A stretch of 7,077 bases of DNA from positions 1 to 7,077 of the forward strand of contig PAMN02000029.1 of the NCBI GenBank assembly GCA_002707335.2. The letters are read 5' to 3'. This document shows, piece after piece, positions 1 to 4,825 of this stretch. The stretch is from Methanobacteriota archaeon. GTDB lineage: Archaea > Thermoplasmatota > Poseidoniia > Poseidoniales > Poseidoniaceae. The stretch's first letter is position 1, and each line of letters begins with the position of its first letter. The position numbers were made by a program, and so were the translations under genes. The notes beneath the pieces were generated by a model that saw only the letters and a program-made list of their open reading frames with translations, was not told the origin of the DNA and did not search any database.

Positions 1-692
1 ATAATTGATGAAAGACCATTTTCTATGGCCTTAACCATTATTCCAGTGTTTCCTGATGTGGATGCTCCTCCAACTACATATCCGATTTTCCCTTCTGCGG
101 AGGCCCATAATGCATCATCTGTTCCCTCTCCTAAGTGAACTACTTCCATTCCATCTGCAAATGTAAACGCTGATTCGCCACTAAAACCTTGAATGACATA
201 GTCACTTCTATGATTGAACAAAGTGACCTCTTGACCAAAGTCAGCTGGCCCGCATGGAATTACATTTCCAAGCAAACTTTCACCGGCTTTACAAACTCTT
301 AGACTTGGTTCGCTGTTGATGCTATGCATGGGAACCTCGTACGTGTGTAGAGTTGCCTGGTATCCCAATTCTTCAAACAAATCAGCGATATATTCAGCAG
401 TTGCTTGTTCTTCCGCAGAACCACTCATCCTACCTTCCCAAACAGGGTGGCCAAAGCCAATCAAATCTTCAGCATAGGTTCTTGTCCTTTGCTCGTCAAA
501 TGATATTGATGATCCGTAGTCTATTGTTTCGTCCTCAACAAATATGTAAACTAGAGTTGAGGATACAAAAATAAGTGAAAGTGCTATTGCTAATACGACT
601 TTGTTTTGCAAGAAGGAGAGTTTAGATCTGCCAATATTTGCGTCTTTCCAATCCTCAACAACTTCCGCTGAAAGGATTTCCTCATCGCTCAT
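1..692 (-). CDS. Membrane-anchored M28-type metallopeptidase with PA-like domain, N-terminal part (3' end outside window)
   Basis: The open frame starts at ATG 692-690 and runs off the left edge after 230 codons without a stop. Residues 1-30 are hydrophilic. Residues about 31-52 form one hydrophobic segment (KVVLAIALSLIFVSSTLVYIFV is its extent), a signal anchor that would place the rest outside the cell. Residues 70-120 match the usual N-terminal region of M28 (Zn aminopeptidase) proteins: RTYAEDLIGFGHPVWEGR, then GSAEEQATAEYIADLFEELGY. About 130-230 looks like a protease-associated (PA) domain, with GKIGYVVGGA followed by an A-x-x-x-G type helix start (KAIENGLSSI). The zinc ligands and catalytic residues would lie outside the window, so activity cannot be judged. 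The start is coupled to ubiX by an ATGA overlap and has a good Shine-Dalgarno. It probably digests peptides or proteins at the cell surface. Family assignment is by motif recognition only. Confidence 0.72.
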   Translation of the reverse strand, partial: MSDEEILSAEVVEDWKDANIGRSKLSFLQNKVVLAIALSLIFVSSTLVYIFVEDETIDYGSSISFDEQRTRTYAEDLIGFGHPVWEGRMSGSAEEQATAEYIADLFEELGYQATLHTYEVPMHSINSEPSLRVCKAGESLLGNVIPCGPADFGQEVTLFNHRSDYVIQGFSGESAFTFADGMEVVHLGEGTDDALWASAEGKIGYVVGGASTSGNTGIMVKAIENGLSSI

Positions 693-1255
693 TGTATTTC
701 CTCTCCTGTCCAGCGCTTGGTCAACTCGTTATTTATACCGAGGTGGTCAAGTACACGGGACACGACAAAGTCAATTAAATCATCCATAGTTTTAGGATGA
801 TTGTAAAAACCAGGAGAAGCAGGAATTACTATTGTTCCCCAACTTGATAATTTAGCCATGTTCTCTAAATGAACGGTAGCGTATGGTGCTTCTCGTGGAA
901 CAATTATGAGTTTTCTTCTTTCTTTCATTGCAACTATTGCAGACCTTGTTGCCAAATTATCTCCAATGCCAGCTGCGAGTTTTCCAAGAGTTGAGCCACT
1001 GCATGGGCATATCACAACGGCGTCAATAGCAGCCGAACCCGAAGCTGACTTCGCTCCTACATTTTCATTATTTTCCAACAAAGCACCGGATTCTTCTGCT
1101 AGCCTTTCGGGTGTTAGTCCGTCACATTCGTGGGCGAGAGTTAATTTCCCTGATTCAGTTATCACAAGTCTTGCTCTGTTCCCTAATATGTGTGCTAAAC
1201 GCACGCCATAGATGGCGCCTGATGCACCAGATATAGCAAGAACAACATCGCCCAT
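689..1255 (-). CDS. ubiX: Flavin prenyltransferase UbiX
   Basis: A 188-residue protein, the normal UbiX length. The family joins a dimethylallyl group from dimethylallyl (pyro)phosphate to reduced FMN to make prenyl-FMN, the cofactor of UbiD-type decarboxylases. Visible signatures are the nucleotide-fold start GASGAIYG (10-17), the core CPCSGSTLGKLAAGIGDN (83-100) followed by the conserved Arg104, IIVPREAPY (117-125) and the near-invariant tail ASPGFYNHP (146-154) leading to DDLIDFVVSRVLD. Some databases label such proteins phenylacrylate decarboxylase (Pad1), but the family is now known to make the cofactor. No UbiD is visible here; in archaea candidate clients include the UbiD-like decarboxylase of the archaeal mevalonate route or of quinone synthesis. 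The gene follows the aminotransferase after 26 nt and overlaps the peptidase start by 4 nt. The Shine-Dalgarno is weak (GGTAAT very close to the ATG), but the N-terminus length fits the family. Confidence 0.95.
   Translation of the reverse strand: MGDVVLAISGASGAIYGVRLAHILGNRARLVITESGKLTLAHECDGLTPERLAEESGALLENNENVGAKSASGSAAIDAVVICPCSGSTLGKLAAGIGDNLATRSAIVAMKERRKLIIVPREAPYATVHLENMAKLSSWGTIVIPASPGFYNHPKTMDDLIDFVVSRVLDHLGINNELTKRWTGEEIQ
700..706 (-). promoter_or_regulatory. Ribosome binding site of the M28-type peptidase gene
   Basis: The minus-strand sequence GGAGAGG lies 7 nt before the ATG at 692, inside the last codons of ubiX. Together with the ATGA stop/start overlap it fixes this start and suggests translational coupling to ubiX. 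Confidence 0.7.
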
Positions 1256-1281
1256 CGATTACCGCTGACTGATATCATGTA

Positions 1282-2394
1282 TCAAGTTATGTTAATTGCT
1301 TCACGAATTACTTTTTCCAAAACTTGTACTGCCTCTTCAAACATTTTTGGCTCTATAGACCAACCTACTCTAAGCCATTCATTCAGTTCAGAATCAAACA
1401 TACAACCCGGTACAGCAAGTAAATCATACTCTTTTCCAATTGTATCTATCATTTCTAGAGTATCAACTCCCGGAATGCGAAATGCTCCAAAAACACCGTG
1501 TGCAGGTGGTGTCCATTCAATCCCTAATCTTTCAAGAGCCTCCTGTAAAACAGGTAAATTTGCCTTCCTGTAGTCCTCTATCAAATCTATTGGTTCGCTC
1601 AGACGTTCTTTGATTTTCTCAACAATTCGGATTGTCGGGGAAGACATCATTCCTTCCATGTGATGAAATGCTTTATTCACATCTTGAATAATCTTTGAAT
1701 CTGCAAGAATCCAGCCATATCTTATCACACCCAGACCGTGGACTTTAGTTAGTGATGATATTGAGATGCAATGGTCTCCTTCTTTGTAAAATGGTTGCCA
1801 ATTTCTATCAGATGCTGAGTATACCTCATCGCTAATTATTCTAACATCCATTTCTTTGCAGGTTTCAACCAACCATCTTCGATCATCCATCGTATAGCTG
1901 CAACCTACGGGATTCAATTGTGGCGAAATCATCAGTAAATCAACATCAATCAACACTTTTTTCCAATTTTCCCTATCAATAGTCCAAACATCAGATGTTG
2001 GTTGGCGCCTGACTTCTAATGTTTCTAAACCAAGAATTCTGGCTGTTTGTGACACTGGTGCGTAAGATGGCATTTCAACAGCAACCTTTCCTCCTCTTGA
2101 TGCAGCAGAAATAGCAACTCCTATTGCCTGCGTGGCTCCCATTGTCAGGTGTACATTGTCTGTGTGTACTCCATACATTTCACTGACTAACTCTCTTTCA
2201 TCAAATCCTTGCTTTCTGTGATCTTTCCACACATCCTCAACTGTTCCTAATTCCCATGGGAACTGTAATCCGGAGAAAGAAAGGTTGTGTTTGCGTTGTT
2301 CCCGTAATCTTGGTATGTACCACTGCAAGTAAGCGACTGGAGGTAAATCTTCGCCTTTTGCTGGTTTCCCCGCTGTTGGAAAGTATGCTTTCAT
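1282..2394 (-). CDS. Fold-type-I PLP aminotransferase (class I/II), substrate unknown
   Basis: A 370-residue cytosolic protein of the aspartate-aminotransferase superfamily. Expected active-site elements appear in order: phosphate-binding MGATQA (85-90), Tyr111 in the cofactor-stacking region, SPQLNPVG with Asn161, ISDEVY with Asp189 (pyridine nitrogen) and Tyr192, SISSLTK with the Schiff-base Lys217, Arg225 in VIRYGW, and Arg342 in WLRVGWS, the usual substrate-carboxylate binder. It should therefore be a working PLP enzyme on an amino or keto acid. The N-terminus (first 60 residues, rich in Trp/Tyr/Phe, with FSGLQFPWELG) does not match the classic AspAT or TyrAT openings I know, and NPVG replaces the common NPTG. 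I cannot assign a substrate; generic aspartate or aromatic labels would be guesses. It sits 12 nt after lipB, with AGGAG 9 nt before the ATG, and 26 nt before ubiX, inside the dut operon. Confidence 0.9.
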   Translation of the reverse strand: MKAYFPTAGKPAKGEDLPPVAYLQWYIPRLREQRKHNLSFSGLQFPWELGTVEDVWKDHRKQGFDERELVSEMYGVHTDNVHLTMGATQAIGVAISAASRGGKVAVEMPSYAPVSQTARILGLETLEVRRQPTSDVWTIDRENWKKVLIDVDLLMISPQLNPVGCSYTMDDRRWLVETCKEMDVRIISDEVYSASDRNWQPFYKEGDHCISISSLTKVHGLGVIRYGWILADSKIIQDVNKAFHHMEGMMSSPTIRIVEKIKERLSEPIDLIEDYRKANLPVLQEALERLGIEWTPPAHGVFGAFRIPGVDTLEMIDTIGKEYDLLAVPGCMFDSELNEWLRVGWSIEPKMFEEAVQVLEKVIREAINIT

Positions 2395-2403
2395 AATGGA
2401 CTA

Positions 2404-2408
2404 CTCCT
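2404..2408 (-). promoter_or_regulatory. Ribosome binding site of the aminotransferase gene
   Basis: The minus-strand AGGAG lies 9 nt before the ATG at 2394. Its first two bases are the last two of the lipB stop codon TAG, so lipB termination and aminotransferase initiation are packed together. Confidence 0.65.
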
Positions 2409-3039
2409 AATCTTGGTTTGCTAGTTCCCGGTTTACCATATTTATGTTAGAAAATAAGGCTTGAACTATCTGCTCTTTTGTTAAATCAAACCCAAGTTTA
2501 CTCAGGGATGTAGTTGTGTCTGCACCCAGACCACATCCACTTACCATCTCAACTCTGCCTTCTGGCGTATCGTAATTTATGGTAAATCCATGCCTGCTTG
2601 TCCACCTCAAAAATGATAATCCAATGGAGCATATTTTGTTATCTCCTATCCAAACACCTTGCATCCTCTCATCTCTTCTTGATTCAACTCCCATTGAATT
2701 TAAAGATTGAATAACCCACTCTTCTATCATATGTATTATTGATTTTACATTACTTTCTCCTTCAAGATTCCATTTGAATATCGGGTAGACGACGATTTGT
2801 CCAGGGCCGTGCCATGTGAGTCCCCCTCCTCTGTCCACATAGGTGGAATGATAGTCTACAGGCGGCCTTATTCCATCATTTTTAGCTCTTGGACCAATAG
2901 TAACTATTTCTGGATGCTCGCAGATCAATAAAGTGTCAGGTATCTTGTCGTTTATTCTCATTTGTTGGTATTCTTTCATTAGAGAATCAGCATTTTCGTG
3001 TTCAATAATACCCAAATCCTGGGATTCTATAATCCTCAA
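2407..3039 (-). CDS. lipB: Lipoyl(octanoyl) transferase LipB, TTG start
   Basis: A 210-residue enzyme that moves octanoyl from acyl carrier protein to the lipoyl-domain lysine of 2-oxoacid dehydrogenases or the glycine-cleavage H protein; LipA then inserts sulfur. The family signature RGGGLTWHGPGQ is at 70-81, followed by VVYPIF. EHPEIVTIG (41-49) is the usual early strand. The acyl-transfer dyad is visible as Lys135 in GDNKICSIG and Cys169 in SGCGLG; most relatives have Pro just before this Cys-Gly, so Gly168 is a small deviation. HGFTINYDTP (150-159) is also typical. The start is TTG at 3039-3037, chosen because GAGGG lies 6 nt upstream and because the first in-frame ATG (residue 21) would remove the first strand of the fold. 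It lies 9 nt after dut. No lipA, lipoate ligase or dehydrogenase gene is in view. Confidence is high for the family and good for the start. Confidence 0.94.
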   Translation of the reverse strand: MRIIESQDLGIIEHENADSLMKEYQQMRINDKIPDTLLICEHPEIVTIGPRAKNDGIRPPVDYHSTYVDRGGGLTWHGPGQIVVYPIFKWNLEGESNVKSIIHMIEEWVIQSLNSMGVESRRDERMQGVWIGDNKICSIGLSFLRWTSRHGFTINYDTPEGRVEMVSGCGLGADTTTSLSKLGFDLTKEQIVQALFSNINMVNRELANQD

Positions 3040-3045
3040 ATTAAT

Positions 3046-3050
3046 CCCTC
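3046..3050 (-). promoter_or_regulatory. Ribosome binding site that decides the TTG start of lipB
   Basis: The minus-strand GAGGG lies 6 nt before TTG at 3039 and overlaps the dut stop codon (TGA, 3051-3049). There is no ATG or GTG at suitable spacing, which supports the unusual TTG start. Confidence 0.65.
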
Positions 3051-3498
3051 AGAATCTTCCGCTACTGCCGAAACCGCCTTCTCCTCTTTCAGTTTTTGAA
3101 AGATTTTCAAAACTTACTTCTGTAAAACTAGTTACTGGTACTGGGGCGATTAATAGTTGAGCGATTCTTTCTCCTTTTTCTAATACAATGGAATCACCTT
3201 CGCCAATCCACGTGGCAAGTACCATTAACTCGCCTCTGTAGTCAGAATCGATTGTTCCAACTCCGTTTGGCATAATCATTCCTTTCGCTCCTAGGGATGA
3301 ACGAGATCTTATTTGTCCTTCCCAGCCATCTGGAATAGCAACTGCTAATCCAGTTCGGATTTTAGTAGAGTTTCCTTTCGAAACTGTTGTTTTTTCAAGT
3401 GCTCTTAAATCCCAACCAGCAGCAGACTTTGTGCCTTGTGTTGGAGCCTCTGCATTTTCATCTAATTTAGCAAATAAAATCTCTACTTCGGCTCTCAT
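3049..3498 (-). CDS. dut: Trimeric dUTP diphosphatase (dUTPase)
   Basis: A 149-residue cytosolic enzyme, the usual subunit length of homotrimeric dUTPases. It hydrolyses dUTP to dUMP and diphosphate, keeping uracil out of DNA and supplying dUMP for thymidylate synthesis. All five family motifs are present in order: motif 1 SAAGWDLRA (25-33), motif 2 RSRSSLGAKG (64-73), motif 3 GVGTIDSDYRGEL (79-91) with catalytic Asp84 and the deoxyribose-stacking Tyr87, motif 4 EKGERIAQLLI (107-117), and the glycine-rich C-terminal arm RGEGGFGSSGR (138-148) with Phe143 positioned to cap the uracil. Motif 3 with motif 5 argues for dUTPase, not dCTP deaminase. It is the first gene of the minus-strand operon, with a strong GGGAGGG ribosome site, and is divergent from nrdBA, its functional partner in dNTP supply. 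Confidence 0.97.
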   Translation of the reverse strand: MRAEVEILFAKLDENAEAPTQGTKSAAGWDLRALEKTTVSKGNSTKIRTGLAVAIPDGWEGQIRSRSSLGAKGMIMPNGVGTIDSDYRGELMVLATWIGEGDSIVLEKGERIAQLLIAPVPVTSFTEVSFENLSKTERGEGGFGSSGRF

Positions 3499-3502
3499 AT
3501 AG

Positions 3503-3509
3503 CCCTCCC
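3503..3509 (-). promoter_or_regulatory. Ribosome binding site of dut
   Basis: The minus-strand GGGAGGG lies 4 nt before the ATG at 3498 (GGAGG core about 5 nt away). It is a strong match to the anti-Shine-Dalgarno sequence and shows that the dut mRNA has a leader. Confidence 0.7.
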
Positions 3510-3540
3510 AAGAGGACTAATCACTCAATATCTTTGGTCA

Positions 3541-3548
3541 ATAATAAA
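3541..3548 (-). promoter_or_regulatory. Candidate TATA box for the dut operon
   Basis: The minus-strand TTTATTAT is the best A/T-rich box upstream of dut. With an archaeal TATA-to-start distance of about 25 nt, transcription would begin near 3519. That leaves a leader of about 20 nt containing the Shine-Dalgarno. No convincing BRE purine block is seen next to it. Position and composition are the only evidence. Confidence 0.3.
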
Positions 3549-3634
3549 TGGAATAGATCTTGTTATTTGTGATGAAATCTTCATAATCTTTTGACGACGA
3601 ACAAAAAATCTCGGTACTTCCAAAACCTTCGATA

Positions 3635-3659
3635 ATGGGGTGATTTTGACCACCCCCAT
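3635..3659. repeat. Imperfect inverted repeat in the dut/nrdB divergent promoter region
   Basis: The left arm ATGGGGTG (3635-3642) and right arm CACCCCCAT (3651-3659) pair with a single extra C, around an A/T-rich 8-nt centre (3643-3650). The core GGGGTG/CACCCC is perfect. It lies between two promoters, with no gene ending nearby, so it is unlikely to be a terminator. An operator or activator site next to the nrdB TATA candidate is the likelier reading; a leader hairpin is less likely because the predicted start of transcription is downstream. Confidence 0.5.
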
Positions 3660-3664
3660 CAATC

Positions 3665-3673
3665 AATATTATA
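3665..3673 (+). promoter_or_regulatory. Candidate TATA box for nrdBA
   Basis: AATATTATA sits about 60 nt before the nrdB ATG. A start about 25 nt downstream would fall near 3695, giving a leader of roughly 36 nt that includes the GGGAGGT ribosome site. The inverted repeat at 3635-3659 ends just before it, where a regulator could act on TBP/TFB loading. Inferred from composition and spacing only. Confidence 0.33.
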
Positions 3674-3716
3674 GGCTAGTTAGGACGGCCAACAAAATCC
3701 ACCACAGCGGAATAAT

Positions 3717-3723
3717 GGGAGGT
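3717..3723 (+). promoter_or_regulatory. Ribosome binding site of nrdB
   Basis: GGGAGGT lies 7 nt before the ATG at 3731. It is a near-ideal Shine-Dalgarno and fixes the nrdB start. Confidence 0.75.
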
Positions 3724-3730
3724 AGACAAG

Positions 3731-4765
3731 ATGCAACCACAATCACCTAATAAAGACGGATTCGACCTAGACCTTTCATCAGAATTCGTAGAGCCTATGC
3801 TAAGAGAATCTCTAGACCGATTTGTACTATTCCCAATAGAACATACCGAAGTCTGGGAGATGTACAAGAAACATGCTGCATCCTTCTGGACTGCAGAAGA
3901 AATAGACCTAGCTGAAGATGCCAAAGATTGGGAATCACTTTCCAGTGATGAGCAGCATTTCCTTAAGCATGTTCTTGCCTTCTTTGCTGCGTCGGATGGT
4001 ATCGTTAATGAAAACCTAGTAGTAAATTTCGCAAATGAGGTTCAGTGGGCAGAAGCAAGAACTTTCTATGGTTTCCAAATAATGATGGAAAATATTCACG
4101 CAGAAACCTACTCCTTGTTAATTGACACCTACATCAAAGACCCAAATGAAAAAGACCACCTATTCAAGGCTCTAGAGACCGTGCCTTCTGTTGAAAAGAA
4201 AGGCACATGGGCTCTTCGCTGGTTGGACCAAAAGAGGGCATCATTCGCTGAAAGGTTGGTTGCATTTGCGGCAGTAGAAGGAATATTCTTTTCCGGTTCA
4301 TTCTGCGCAATTTTCTGGCTTAAGAAGCGCGGATTAATGCCTGGTTTAACATTCTCTAATGAATTGATCAGCCGGGATGAGGGATTGCACTGTGATTTTG
4401 CATGCCTACTACACTCAATGCTGGTACGTGGCGCAGGAGAAATGAAGATAACACAGATTATTTCAGAGGCAGTGGAAATAGAAATCGAATTCGTAACCAG
4501 CGCATTGCCTGTATCTCTAATCGGTATGAACGCAGATTTGATGAAACAATACATTCACTTTGTAGCCGACAGACTGTTGGTAGCTTTTGGTGTTCCAAAA
4601 ATATACAATGCTGAGAACCCATTCCCGTGGATGGAGATGATCTCAATGCAAGGTAAAACCAACTTCTTCGAGAAGAGAGTTGGAGAGTACCAAAAGGCGG
4701 GCGTAATGAGTTCATCTACTCTCGGAGCAGTTCAACAACGCTTCTCAATGGAGGAAGACTTCTAA
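3731..4765 (+). CDS. nrdB: Class Ia ribonucleotide reductase, small (radical) subunit
   Basis: A 344-residue di-iron protein that generates and stores the tyrosyl radical used by NrdA to reduce ribonucleotides. Ligand spacing matches the mouse and E. coli proteins exactly: Asp89 (FFAASDGIVNENLV), Glu120 and His123 (MMENIHAETYS), Glu183 (AAVEGIFFSGSF), Glu217 and His220 (ISRDEGLHCDF). Tyr127, four residues after His123, is the radical tyrosine, so this is not a Phe-type (class Ic) small subunit. Trp53 (SFWTAEE) and Asp216 fit the radical-transfer chain, as does Tyr320 near the C-terminus. The last residues FSMEEDF resemble the eukaryotic tail that docks into the large subunit. Many stretches, such as WLKKRGLMPGLTFSNELIS, read like eukaryotic R2. 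The N-terminus is short, lacking the long extension of animal R2. It is the first gene of the nrdBA unit, divergent from dut. Confidence 0.97.
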   Translation: MQPQSPNKDGFDLDLSSEFVEPMLRESLDRFVLFPIEHTEVWEMYKKHAASFWTAEEIDLAEDAKDWESLSSDEQHFLKHVLAFFAASDGIVNENLVVNFANEVQWAEARTFYGFQIMMENIHAETYSLLIDTYIKDPNEKDHLFKALETVPSVEKKGTWALRWLDQKRASFAERLVAFAAVEGIFFSGSFCAIFWLKKRGLMPGLTFSNELISRDEGLHCDFACLLHSMLVRGAGEMKITQIISEAVEIEIEFVTSALPVSLIGMNADLMKQYIHFVADRLLVAFGVPKIYNAENPFPWMEMISMQGKTNFFEKRVGEYQKAGVMSSSTLGAVQQRFSMEEDF

Positions 4766-4815
4766 ACCGTCCGCGTCCGAGTTGGAATGCTTGGCGGCCA
4801 GATTCAATAACATGG

Positions 4816-4821
4816 GGTGAT
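4816..4821 (+). promoter_or_regulatory. Ribosome binding site of nrdA
   Basis: GGTGAT, matching the 3' half of the AGGAGGTGAT consensus, lies 4 nt before the ATG at 4826. It uses a different half of the consensus from the nrdB site. The 60-nt spacer 4766-4825 otherwise shows a locally G/C-rich stretch (4769-4799) and no clear terminator or promoter, so nrdA is probably cotranscribed with nrdB. Confidence 0.6.
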
Positions 4822-4825
4822 AATT

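Noticed and set aside
906..1211. Plus-strand open frame of 101 codons
   Set aside because: Lies wholly antisense inside ubiX, whose motifs are unmistakable. It is a shadow frame.
689..1255. Annotation of UbiX as a phenylacrylic acid or 3-octaprenyl-4-hydroxybenzoate decarboxylase
   Set aside because: The family is now known to make prenyl-FMN for UbiD. The sequence fits the prenyltransferase, so the older labels are misleading.
3049..3498. dCTP deaminase instead of dUTPase
   Set aside because: The TIDSDYRGEL motif and the glycine-rich C-terminal arm RGEGGFGSSGR are dUTPase features.
3635..3659. Inverted repeat read as a transcription terminator
   Set aside because: No gene ends next to it, it sits between two divergent starts, and there is no T-run after either arm.
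3499..3730. NrdR box search upstream of nrdB
   Set aside because: No pair of ACACWATATATWGTGT-like boxes is seen on either strand. The TTTTGAC copies at 3589 and 3644 are too short to mean much.
3646..3750. Possible short leader ORF from TTG 3646, about 33 codons, ending inside nrdB
   Set aside because: The GGTGAT-like site is only 1 nt from the TTG, the peptide has no recognisable character, and it starts upstream of the predicted transcription start.
4129..4715. Two minus-strand open frames (4129-4554 and 4458-4715)
   Set aside because: Both are antisense to conserved parts of nrdB, with no ribosome site or protein-like composition of their own.
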